Positions 1 through 5,872 of a DNA stretch of 6,222 nucleotides are shown here, one piece after another. The notes under the pieces are model-generated. The model saw only the letters and a list, made by a program, of their open reading frames with translations, did no database searches and was not told where the DNA came from. How positions within the stretch are numbered: position 1 is the first letter of the stretch; every line of letters begins with the position of its first letter. Source of the stretch: CAZFAT01 sp964517075 (GTDB taxonomy: Bacteria; Acidobacteriota; Vicinamibacteria; Vicinamibacterales; SCN-69-37); the NCBI GenBank assembly GCA_964517075.1, contig CAZFAT010000163.1, positions 1 through 6,222 of the forward strand, given 5' to 3'. Position numbers and translations under genes: made by a program.

Positions 1-222
1 AACTGGACAGCCAGGACAGGCTCGCACTCCGTCGTCAGGGCTGCCCTGCGGCGCATCGAACCCGGGCGGTGCGATGGATGCGAGCGCCTGCCTCAGGTCG
101 GCTGGCGAAAGTCGAATCCGCTGGCCTGGCGGTGCCGGAGGTTCCTGAGCGGCGGCGGCAATTGGGAAGAGGGCGGCCAGCACGCTGGCAGCCAGAAACC
201 GAAAGCCAGAGGGGTTTGTCAG
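1..222 (-). CDS. Secreted protein of unknown function, N-terminal 74 residues only (runs off left edge)
   Basis: Reading the minus strand from 222 to the window edge gives 74 open codons. The first ~25 residues form a clear export signal: a short start with one Arg (MTNPSGFR), a hydrophobic core (FLAASVLAALFPI) and an Ala-rich signal peptidase I site (AAAA|QEPP). The mature part starts Pro-rich, then LSPADLRQALASI, and ends with a Cys pair (RACPGC) near the edge. No family is recognisable from this fragment. The only plausible start is CTG at 222-220: an in-frame TAG lies four codons upstream (234-232), no ATG, GTG or TTG falls between, and the next in-frame GTG is inside the hydrophobic core and would destroy the signal. 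SD-like matches are poor (AGG 3 nt away, AAAAGAG about 14 nt away). The gene lies 25 bp downstream of the minus-strand gene at 248-1384, so co-transcription is likely. The signal peptide is well supported; the exact start and the function are not. Confidence 0.7.
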   Translation of the reverse strand, partial: MTNPSGFRFLAASVLAALFPIAAAAQEPPAPPGQRIRLSPADLRQALASIAPPGFDAPQGSPDDGVRACPGCPV

Positions 223-247
223 GCGCCTAGTCTACGCTCTTTTGAAC

Positions 248-1384
248 TTAGCGGCTTCGATAGACCGTTACCTTGACAATGTCGCCATCCAGCCAACCCG
301 GAGCGGCATATATAGACAGGGACTTCGTCGCGGGATCGACGAATAGCCCAGCGGCCGCATCCAGATTGCAGTAGCCGTCAATGCATTGCAGGAGCCGGCT
401 TGCGGCCTTGATGATCGACGGCTTCGCCAGTCCCGGAGGCCGTGCAGTGTTGGTTTCCTTCGGAAAGACGACTTCATACAGGTCGGCGTAATCGCGCCCC
501 CGCAGTATTGAAGGACTCGCGAAGCTGTTGTGAAAGCCGACGAGGTACAACCGATTGTCTGACTGCCGAATGAAACCGAAACTCTGGAAGTGACTGAAAG
601 TCCGGTCCTGACCTGATCGCGCCATGACTTCCCCAACTGGCCACGTCACGGGCTCCGGGTGGAAGCCGTGCTCCAACACCGGCCCGCGGGACAAATAGAA
701 ATCGATGCGGCGGGGCAGTCCGTCGTACGCGCTCAATACGGCTGCCAGGAAATGTCCGCCGGCGAGACGCGTCAATGCGACAGCTCCAGCCTTTCGTCCC
801 GGGCGATCGATTTCGACGTGCTGCTTTCGCGGGTGTTCCGGATCCCCGACGTCGTAAAAAACGACTTTGGCGCGCCGCGGCACGCCACCGTGGAGTGGCA
901 CGGCCAGGATGGTTCCCTCGATGGCCATTCCGCCCGCGTGTCCCATAACGTCGTCGAGACCGATGCGCGCGACGACTTCTCCTTCTTCCCGGGCTCCTTC
1001 GCCGAGACGGACAATGAACAGCTCGGCGGACGTCACCGATCGATTGGAGCCTGAGATTGCGACATGGCTGGATCCCGGCAGCCGCTGGATCCCCTGGAAG
1101 TGATTGAGAAAACCGAAGAAGTTGGAAACCGTTGGCCGATATCGAGGCTTCGGGATCAGCCCATTCACCCGGGCCGTGAAGTGTTCGCCCCGTTTTTGAA
1201 TGCGCGCAAACGCCTGTTCCACGTCGTCAATGAGCGGCTGCGAGCCTGCGGCGGCATCGCCCTGAGCGCTGGCCTGTCTGGCGGAATCGGCCGGCCGGGC
1301 TTGAGCCGTGCACTGCACACCCCACACAACGAACCCGGACACGAGCGCTGCGCGCCACGCCCCGGCGACACCAAAACTACTCAT
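248..1384 (-). CDS. Secreted, probable five-bladed beta-propeller-like protein of unknown function
   Basis: The product has 378 residues. ATG at 1384 is supported by GGGAG (1398-1394) nine nt upstream and by an export signal directly after it: an Arg at residue 11, a hydrophobic core AALVSGFVVWGV (12-23) and a likely cleavage after TAQA (about 29). A low-complexity Ala/Gln-rich linker (30-50) precedes the main domain. That domain contains five similar units beginning near residues 95 (HFQG), 149 (HAGG), 198 (KAGA), 265 (HFQS) and 342 (DAAA). Each has a small-residue turn, a hydrophobic strand (for example HVAISGS, TILAVPL, HFLAAVL, LYLVGFH, LSIYAAP) and then an alternating strand (ELFIVRL, KVVFYDV, RIDFYLS, DLYEVVF, KVTVYRS). 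I infer five propeller blades from this pattern; I do not recognise the family and see no catalytic motif. Two cysteines, 334 and 339 between the last units, could form a disulfide. The protein probably acts in the periplasm or outside the cell and shares a transcript with the gene at 222-1. Confidence 0.82.
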   Translation of the reverse strand: MSSFGVAGAWRAALVSGFVVWGVQCTAQARPADSARQASAQGDAAAGSQPLIDDVEQAFARIQKRGEHFTARVNGLIPKPRYRPTVSNFFGFLNHFQGIQRLPGSSHVAISGSNRSVTSAELFIVRLGEGAREEGEVVARIGLDDVMGHAGGMAIEGTILAVPLHGGVPRRAKVVFYDVGDPEHPRKQHVEIDRPGRKAGAVALTRLAGGHFLAAVLSAYDGLPRRIDFYLSRGPVLEHGFHPEPVTWPVGEVMARSGQDRTFSHFQSFGFIRQSDNRLYLVGFHNSFASPSILRGRDYADLYEVVFPKETNTARPPGLAKPSIIKAASRLLQCIDGYCNLDAAAGLFVDPATKSLSIYAAPGWLDGDIVKVTVYRSR

Positions 1385-1732
1385 GCGTCAACACTCCCAG
1401 GCTGGTAATGCGAGAAGCGTGGACCTTTAGGACCATCGCCGTGGCGGCCGCGATGGGCGAGGCCTGACAATTCGCGATCTTGCCGAGAGCGTACTAGGGG
1501 TTGTCGGTCTAGCCCTCCTGGGCGACACTGAGGCGCCGCCGCGATCGGCGCGCGGTACGGCCTTGCCGCCAGTCGCGGCAAACCGCTGCCGGAACGTTCG
1601 ACGGGCATCTTGTGGTCACCGTACGTCCGAACCGTGTCTCGGATCCCGGTGTCGCGGGTGGCGACAGGGTCTGATAATGCGACCCTCTGTTGCCCAGACG
1701 CCCCCCAGCCTAATACTGTGCGAGGCCACGGA
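1385..1732. other. Divergent intergenic region, 348 bp
   Basis: This stretch separates the minus-strand gene starting at 1384 from the plus-strand gene starting at 1733 and should hold both promoters. I see no convincing small gene in it. It contains the Shine-Dalgarno of the left gene (1398-1394), a 6-bp GC-rich inverted repeat GCGCCG/CGGCGC with a 7-nt loop (1533-1551, no T-tract), two adjacent dyads at 1650-1686 listed separately, and the Shine-Dalgarno GAGG of the right gene (1722-1725). For the leftward promoter there is a good isolated -35-like TTGTCA on the minus strand (1470-1465), but nothing resembling a -10 box sits 16-18 nt beyond it. Confidence 0.6.
1650..1686 (+). promoter_or_regulatory. 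Candidate promoter with two abutting inverted repeats (possible operator)
   Basis: GATAAT at 1673-1678 matches the sigma-70 -10 consensus in five of six positions. The best hexamer at 18-bp spacing, GTGTCG (1649-1654), is a poor -35. A transcript from here would begin near 1685 and leave a leader of about 48 nt containing the GAGG Shine-Dalgarno (1722-1725). Two perfect 6-bp dyads meet here: TGTCGC-N5-GCGACA (1650-1666) over the -35 region and AGGGTC-N9-GACCCT (1666-1686), whose 9-nt centre contains the -10-like box. This layout would suit repressor binding. However, 6-bp dyads with free loop length are expected by chance about once in a region this size, so the call is tentative. Confidence 0.3.
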
Positions 1733-2260
1733 ATGACAGCTGTACTGCGTTCGCGCTTCATGCTGTCGCTCGCCGCCTGTGCGTGGGTGGGCAGCACGGT
1801 GGGGGCACAGCAGGTCGCCTCGCTGAACACCCTCACCGTTCCTGCCGAGCGCCTGCCCGCCGGATGCACGCTCAGGACGGCTGCATCCAGTGCCGAGTTG
1901 CAGAACCCTTTGTCGGCCCGGAGGCTTCGCGTGGGCGTTCACATGGAGCTGTATGGCTACCCCCGCCTGCCCGATGCGCCGCCGCTCGAAGGGCGCGAGC
2001 TGGCCTCCCTGGAGTCGAGGATGGTGGAACACGTCGCGGAGGCTTACCGCGCTCAGTACGTGACCGCCGACGGCCGTTGGGTGTTCGTGTCGGCGGTTCG
2101 ATTCGACGACCCGAAGAGCGTCCCACCCGAGCCGGAACGAGCTCACGAGGCGTCGACGATCAGAGTCGTTCGAGGCGCCACAGTGATGGCGATTTCAGGC
2201 AGCCCGAAGGAGGTCTGCTTCCAGGTGGTCTCGACCCTCATCCAATCGTTGCGAGAGTGA
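1733..2260 (+). CDS. Small secreted protein of unknown function
   Basis: The product has 175 residues. ATG at 1733 is preferred because GAGG (1722-1725) sits 7 nt upstream and an export signal starts immediately; the frame stays open to ATG 1610, but that would put 41 non-signal-like residues in front. The signal has Arg residues at 6 and 8, a hydrophobic stretch FMLSLAACAWVG and a signal peptidase I site at VGA|QQ (about residue 25). LAAC (13-16) also fits a lipobox, but the hydrophobic core before it is short, so a soluble periplasmic or extracellular protein is more likely than a lipoprotein. The mature part starts with LNTLTVPAERLPAGC, has an acidic/aromatic middle (MELYGYPRLP; WVFVSAVRFDD) and ends STLIQSLRE. 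Two mature cysteines (45 and 162) could pair. No known domain is recognisable. The stop lies 18 bp from the stop of the convergent GH39 locus, with no obvious terminator hairpin between them. Confidence 0.75.
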   Translation: MTAVLRSRFMLSLAACAWVGSTVGAQQVASLNTLTVPAERLPAGCTLRTAASSAELQNPLSARRLRVGVHMELYGYPRLPDAPPLEGRELASLESRMVEHVAEAYRAQYVTADGRWVFVSAVRFDDPKSVPPEPERAHEASTIRVVRGATVMAISGSPKEVCFQVVSTLIQSLRE

Positions 2261-2278
2261 ACGAACACACCAGGGCAG

Positions 2279-3546
2279 CTACCAGCTCAGCACCGTCAGC
2301 GACACGCTCTGGCGAGGCAGCTGTAGCTGAATCGACGCGCGGCCACTCGACACAGGGACCGGGCTCGCGGGCCCCATCGATTCGAGTTCGCCCGCGCGCC
2401 TGAGCGCCGTCATCTGCGCCGCCGTCGGCGCGGCCGGCGATCCCATCCGCTGCCAGGCGGTGTGGGCGTTCGAGTGATCGCGATCGATGCGGTACTCGAC
2501 GCGCTGCATCGGCCGCGTGGCCGGCAACCCCTCGAGCGACACCTGCACGTCCGCCGCCGGTCCCGGCACCTCGTCGTCATGGTAGTGCCAGGCGACGAGA
2601 AAGAGCCGACGACCGTCGAGGGCGGCCAGCGCCGCCACGTCCGGCTGCGCCCGCACACCGGCTTTCAGAACGTCATCGAGCGGCACCTCGCCGCTGCTCC
2701 TCACGGCGACGCGCTGGCCACTCATCCGCCCGAACATCCGGAAGACGTTGAACACCGGCAGCGTGATGGCGCCTTCGGTGGCCATCACGCGGAAACCGGC
2801 GAAGAGCGGCTGGTCCTCGAACTCGAACGCCCAGGTGAGCGCGCCCTCCAGGCGGACGCCATGCCGGTCGGCCAGCAGGTGTTTTCGCGCAAACGCGGCG
2901 GCCGTGTAGCTCGCGTAGAGCTCCGTGTTGCGATAGGCGTTCTGCGGGTAGACAATCTGGCCGGTCGCGGCGTTCGTGCCGCGCAGCGAGTGTTCGAGAA
3001 ACGCACGCGTCCACGCGCCGCCACTGCCCGCGGCGTCCGGGCCGCCGACTTTCGCGGTCGGCAAGGCCCGCCGCACGCCATCGATCGCGTAGTCGTGGAG
3101 CTTGAGAAACTCTTCACGCGTGCCACGCCAGTAGCCGATGTTCGGTTCGTTCCACGTCTGCCAGTACCACTGCTCGACTTCCCGCCGGCCGTACTTCTCG
3201 ACCGAGTGCTTCACCCATTGGAACACCAGTTCGCGCCACTTGTCGTAGTCCTTTGGTGGATACGCCCAGCCGGTGTAGATGTCGTTGTAAGGATCGCCAG
3301 GTTTCCAGAAGTGGCGATAGGGGACGGGATTCGTGGAGAGCGCTTCCGGCATGAAGCCGATCTGCACGTACGGCTTCACGCCGTTCGCGAGCAGTGCGTC
3401 GAAGATGCGGTCCACGATCGTCCAGTCGTAGACGGGACGACTGGATCCTGCGGGCTCGCGGCGCGGCCAGTCGAATCGGCGGTCGCGGCGGCAACGATGC
3501 CGGCGAGCAGGGCCAGACCTGCGATTGCGTATGGACGCTTCGTCAT
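2279..3546 (-). pseudogene. GH39-type glycoside hydrolase (beta-xylosidase-like), frame-disrupted and internally deleted
   Basis: The recognisable domain is read in one frame from about 3480 to the stop at 2281-2279. In order from Met 3415 it shows the barrel segment VYDWTIVDRIFDALL / VKPYVQIGFMPEAL, the GH39 acid/base motif QTWNEPNIGYW (Glu at residue 90), LTWAFEFEDQPLFAGFRV (193-210), LPVFNVFRMF (219-228) and a C-terminal beta domain (LFLVAWHYHDDEVPGP onward) ending VSLTVLSW. Intact relatives hydrolyse beta-xylosides or similar glycosides and are exported.
Two defects are visible. First, the real start appears to be ATG 3546, with GAGGAG 8 nt upstream and a good signal peptide (MTKRPYAIAGLALLAG, cleavage near residue 23). 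That frame stops at 3378-3376, is offset from the catalytic frame, and leaves almost no room for the first barrel strands (roughly 80-110 residues in relatives, from memory). Second, between TGQ and YPQNAYRN (codons 153-157, about 2945-2960) the text jumps from the loop after the acid/base to the helix after the nucleophile. About 55-75 residues, including the expected catalytic Glu, are absent. The rest has no stop codon, so decay is recent or the assembly is collapsed. Family call about 0.85, pseudogene call about 0.75. Confidence 0.78.
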
Positions 3547-3554
3547 CGCTACTG

Positions 3555-3560
3555 CTCCTC
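3555..3560 (-). promoter_or_regulatory. Strong Shine-Dalgarno GAGGAG of the disrupted GH39 gene
   Basis: On the minus strand GAGGAG lies 8 nt before ATG 3546. It identifies 3546, not the internal Met at 3415, as the ancestral start, and so shows that the present signal peptide is out of frame with the catalytic domain. Confidence 0.75.
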
Positions 3561-3638
3561 GTTCGACGTCACCACCGAGCCGGCCGATCCTACAGCGGGA
3601 GAGTGCGCAGCGGCGAGGCGGCTACGCGGCCGCAAGGC

Positions 3639-3644
3639 TAAGAT
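3639..3644 (+). promoter_or_regulatory. TANNNT-type -10 element suggesting leaderless transcription of the acetyltransferase gene
   Basis: TAAGAT at 3639-3644 fits TANNNT and ends 6 nt before the ATG at 3651, the usual geometry for leaderless mRNAs. Consistent with that, no good Shine-Dalgarno lies near this ATG; the closest is AAGG about 13 nt away. No -35 hexamer is evident. The motif is short, so this is only suggestive. Confidence 0.25.
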
Positions 3645-3650
3645 GCACCC

Positions 3651-4241
3651 ATGCACGCGCCGCCGCTCGTGGAAACTCCCCGGCTCGTCCTGTCGGCGCC
3701 CGTCGCTGCGGATGCCGACGTCGTCTTCCAGCGGTACGCCAGCGACGCCGCCGTGACGAGGTACCTGGGATGGCCCAGGCATCGAACGGTAGGAGACACG
3801 CAGGACTTTCTGGCATTCAGTGCGGTCCAGTGGGAGCGGGAGGGGGCTGGGCCCTACTTGATGTGGGCGCGGACCGATGGTCAGCTGCTCGGGAGTACGG
3901 GCCTCGGCCTGGAGCCGGGCGGGCAGGCGATCACGGGTTACGTTCTGGCGACGGACGCGTGGGGGAAGGGTTACGCCACGGAGGCCCTCACTGCCATGGT
4001 GCGCGTGGCCACCGACATCGGCATCGGGCGACTCTATGCGCTGTGTCACCCGCAGCACCGAGCATCATGGCGAGTGCTCGAGAAGTGCAGCTTCGAACGG
4101 GACAGAACCTGGAACCGGCCGGTGACGTTCCCCAATCTCGAGGCGGGGATCGCGCAAGACGTGCGCTGCTACCGTCGCGAGCTTAGTCGGTACGTGAGGC
4201 AACGTGCAGGTGGTCCCGTTCCTTCGGGCGCGCCATGGTGA
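3651..4241 (+). CDS. GNAT-family N-acetyltransferase (RimJ/RimL-like, Acetyltransf_3 type)
   Basis: The product has 196 residues and no signal peptide, so it is cytoplasmic. It would transfer an acetyl group from acetyl-CoA to an amine on a protein, peptide or small molecule; the acceptor cannot be read from sequence. Motifs in order: N-terminal strand TPRLVLSAP (9-17), typical of this subgroup; YLGWP (38-42); the central strands YLMWARTDGQLLGSTGL (69-85); the acetyl-CoA pyrophosphate-binding turn DAWGKGYATEAL (102-113), with the W-G-K-G-Y-A signature; and HRASWRVLEKCSFER (136-150), which matches the usual NxASxRVLEKxGF element with His for Asn and CSF for GF. Length is near the usual 170-190, with a short Gly/Pro-rich tail (187-196). 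It is divergent from the GH39 locus (104 bp between starts) and lies 85 bp before the VOC gene on the same strand. The family call is firm. Confidence 0.92.
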   Translation: MHAPPLVETPRLVLSAPVAADADVVFQRYASDAAVTRYLGWPRHRTVGDTQDFLAFSAVQWEREGAGPYLMWARTDGQLLGSTGLGLEPGGQAITGYVLATDAWGKGYATEALTAMVRVATDIGIGRLYALCHPQHRASWRVLEKCSFERDRTWNRPVTFPNLEAGIAQDVRCYRRELSRYVRQRAGGPVPSGAPW

Positions 4242-4265
4242 GGTGACGGTGACTCGAGGTGACGG
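4240..4265 (+). repeat. Short direct repeat, two copies of a 10-mer
   Basis: GAGGTGACGG occurs at 4240-4249 and again at 4256-4265 with a 6-nt spacer (period 16), beginning in the stop codon of the acetyltransferase gene. Two perfect 10-mers this close are unlikely by chance, but only two copies exist. It may be a small tandem duplication or a protein-binding site for the following VOC and GH18 genes. Confidence 0.4.
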
Positions 4266-4326
4266 GCACGTCGTGGCCATCGGCGTCGGCGCGATGAGCT
4301 GTGCGTGAAAGGACGACAAGGGAGCC

Positions 4327-4752
4327 ATGCAACTGAGCCCGTATCTGAGCTTCAAAGGGGACTGCGAGGCCGCGTTCACGTTCTATGAGCAGTGCCTCGG
4401 CGGGCAGCTCGGGGCGATCTTCCGGTACGCCGGGACATCCCTGGCCGATCAGGTGCCGGCCGGGTGGCAGGACAAAGTCATGCACGGCAGTCTGACACTC
4501 GGTGGCCAGGTGCTGATGGGTGCCGACGTCGCGCCGGAGGGCTACGAGGCCCCCCGGGGCTTCTCGTTGTCGCTGCAGATCGCGAGCACGGCGGAAGCCG
4601 AACGTGTCTTTCACGAGTTGGCCAGGGACGGTACAGTGAACCTGCCGCTCGAAAAGACGTTCTGGGCTGAACGGTTTGGCATGGTGGTCGATCGGTTCGG
4701 GATCCCGTGGCTGATCAACTGCGAGGGAACCGAGCAGCCGTTGGCAGAGTGA
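4327..4752 (+). CDS. VOC/glyoxalase-fold protein of the PhnB type (3-dmu-9_3-mt family)
   Basis: The product has 141 residues, a typical length for PhnB/YjdN-like proteins. The family has the vicinal-oxygen-chelate fold of two paired beta-alpha-beta-beta-beta modules and is usually dimeric. Despite names referring to phosphonate or ubiquinone metabolism, its biochemical role is unsettled. Sequence signs: the first module has PYLSFKGDCEAAFTFYEQCL (5-24) followed by GG, and WQDKVMHGSL with GGQVLMGAD (47-67). The second has FSLSLQIASTAEAERVFHEL (79-98), the family hallmark TFWAERFG (111-118) and VDRFGIPWLIN (121-131). No signal peptide is present, so it is cytoplasmic. The start is supported by AAGGGAG just upstream (4318-4324, a rather close spacing). 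The GH18 gene begins 23 bp after the stop, so the two are probably co-transcribed, although a functional link is not evident. Confidence 0.92.
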   Translation: MQLSPYLSFKGDCEAAFTFYEQCLGGQLGAIFRYAGTSLADQVPAGWQDKVMHGSLTLGGQVLMGADVAPEGYEAPRGFSLSLQIASTAEAERVFHELARDGTVNLPLEKTFWAERFGMVVDRFGIPWLINCEGTEQPLAE

Positions 4753-4762
4753 CGAGACCGGC

Positions 4763-4768
4763 GAGGAG
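4763..4768 (+). promoter_or_regulatory. Shine-Dalgarno GAGGAG that fixes the GH18 start
   Basis: GAGGAG sits 7 nt before ATG 4776. The frame is open back to ATG 4707 inside the VOC gene, but that start would place 23 Arg-rich residues ahead of the signal peptide and overlap the neighbouring gene, so 4776 is the right start. Confidence 0.75.
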
Positions 4769-4775
4769 TCGGACG

Positions 4776-5756
4776 ATGAGGATTGCCGCACAACTGCTGC
4801 TGGCGTGGGTCGTCCTGTCAGGTGCCGTGTTGAGCCAGGCCCCTACGGACCGCGCGTCGTTCCGCGTCGTTGGGTACTACTCGCTGCGCGCGGCGATGAC
4901 CGCCGATCCGGCCACGGTGCCGTTCGACAAGCTCACTCACGTCAATCTGTCATTCCTGAATCCTGACGCATCGGGCGCCTTCACGCAGGATCTGTCCGGG
5001 CTGCCACCATTCGTCGAGGCCGCCCGAAAGCGCGACGTGAAGGTACTGATCGCCATTGGCGGTGGCGGCGAACGCCCGCAGTATCGTGAGCTGCTCCAGC
5101 CCGGGCGTCGTGGCGCACTCGTGGAACGCCTCGTACAGATCGCCGTCACGTCCAACCTCGACGGCATCGACGTGGATCTGGAGGGCCGCGCCATCGACGA
5201 GAACTACGAGGGCTTCGTCGTCGACCTCGGCGCCGCCTTGCGGAAGCATCGGAAGCTCATGACGGCAGCCACCGCGGTCTTCTACAAGGACCAGTTGACC
5301 GATCGCGCGCTCGCCGAGTTCGACTTCGTCAACATCATGAGCTACGACCACACCGGGCCATGGCGCCCGGAACGCCCCGGCCCGCACTCCACGTTCGAGC
5401 ATGCCGCGGAGGCCTTGCACTACTTCGGCACGGTCCGGGGAATTCCGAAGGAGCGGATGGTCCTTGGCGTGCCGTTCTACGGCTACGGCTACGGGCCGGA
5501 GCTGACCTCGCCGGCCGCCACCATGACGTACAAGGACATCGTCGCGACGTTCCCGGGATCCGAACTCGTCGACCAGTGGACACGTCCGGACGGCAAGATC
5601 ATGTACTACAACGGGCTTCCCACGATCAGGCGGAAGACGTCGCTGGCCAGGGAGAAGGCCTCGGGCATCATGATCTGGCAGATTCTCGGTGACGCGCCGG
5701 ATGATCATTCACTGTTGAGGGCGATCAACGAGGTCGCTTACAGGTCCGGATCGTGA
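4776..5756 (+). CDS. Secreted GH18 family glycoside hydrolase (chitinase-like)
   Basis: The product has 326 residues: a signal peptide (MRIAAQLLLAWVVLSGAVLS, cleavage near residue 20-22) and a single GH18 TIM barrel with no carbohydrate-binding or anchor domain. GH18 enzymes cleave beta-1,4 N-acetylglucosaminyl bonds in chitin or related glycans, using substrate-assisted catalysis. Barrel strands visible in order: RVVGYYS (30-36), LTHVNLSFLN (53-62), KVLIAIGGGG (89-98), LDGIDVDLEG (128-137), LMTAATAV (161-168), FDFVNIMSYD (182-191), MVLGVPFYGYGYG (228-240) and GIMIWQILGD (297-306). The catalytic DxxDxDxE is complete as D129, D132, D134 and E136 (the acid/base). The MxYD motif (188-191) and the barrel-end Trp 301 are also present. 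The strand-3 SxGG motif reads AIGG, a Ser-to-Ala change seen in some family members. The enzyme looks active. Substrate specificity (chitin, chito-oligomers or peptidoglycan-type glycans) cannot be decided from sequence. It lies 23 bp after the VOC gene, so the two probably share a transcript. Confidence 0.93.
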   Translation: MRIAAQLLLAWVVLSGAVLSQAPTDRASFRVVGYYSLRAAMTADPATVPFDKLTHVNLSFLNPDASGAFTQDLSGLPPFVEAARKRDVKVLIAIGGGGERPQYRELLQPGRRGALVERLVQIAVTSNLDGIDVDLEGRAIDENYEGFVVDLGAALRKHRKLMTAATAVFYKDQLTDRALAEFDFVNIMSYDHTGPWRPERPGPHSTFEHAAEALHYFGTVRGIPKERMVLGVPFYGYGYGPELTSPAATMTYKDIVATFPGSELVDQWTRPDGKIMYYNGLPTIRRKTSLAREKASGIMIWQILGDAPDDHSLLRAINEVAYRSGS

Positions 5757-5872
5757 TCGCCCTGCTGACGGTCTTTGGCGAGTCCTTCGATGATGTCGGA
5801 AGCGACAGTGGCGCTGAGTGATGCAGGAAGAGGTAAACTGCCCCGTTCCGCACCGGTTGCGCTTCCGCCGCG

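Noticed and set aside
1442..1470. -35-like TTGTCA on the minus strand (1470-1465) as the promoter of the 248-1384 gene
   Set aside because: At the expected 16-18 nt spacing the sequence is GC-only (CCGCCA) with no -10 resemblance.
1533..1551. GCGCCG/CGGCGC hairpin as a terminator
   Set aside because: There is no T-tract, it does not follow any gene end, and GC-rich 6-bp stems are common by chance here.
1610..1732. Upstream extension of the 1733 gene to ATG 1610
   Set aside because: It would put 41 residues before an obvious signal peptide and would contain the candidate promoter; ATG 1733 has its own Shine-Dalgarno.
1381..1869. Minus-strand open frame covering the divergent intergenic region
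   Set aside because: No signal, motif or credible ribosome-binding site; its composition looks like non-coding or shadow sequence, and it overlaps the signal-peptide region of the 1733 gene.
2261..2278. Bidirectional terminator between the convergent genes
   Set aside because: The 18-bp gap has no stem-loop and no T or A tract.
3376..3546. Programmed frameshift joining the GH39 signal peptide to its domain
   Set aside because: No slippery sequence is evident, and a frameshift alone would not restore the missing barrel strands or the missing nucleophile segment.
2462..4186. A 574-codon plus-strand open frame antisense to the GH39 locus and running into the acetyltransferase gene
   Set aside because: It is the complementary-frame shadow of high-GC coding sequence. 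The translation is Arg/His/Pro-rich with no domain, and it overlaps two well-supported genes in other frames.
4950..5708. A 252-codon minus-strand open frame opposite the GH18 gene
   Set aside because: Low-complexity translation without motifs; GH18 catalytic motifs on the plus strand clearly define the real gene.
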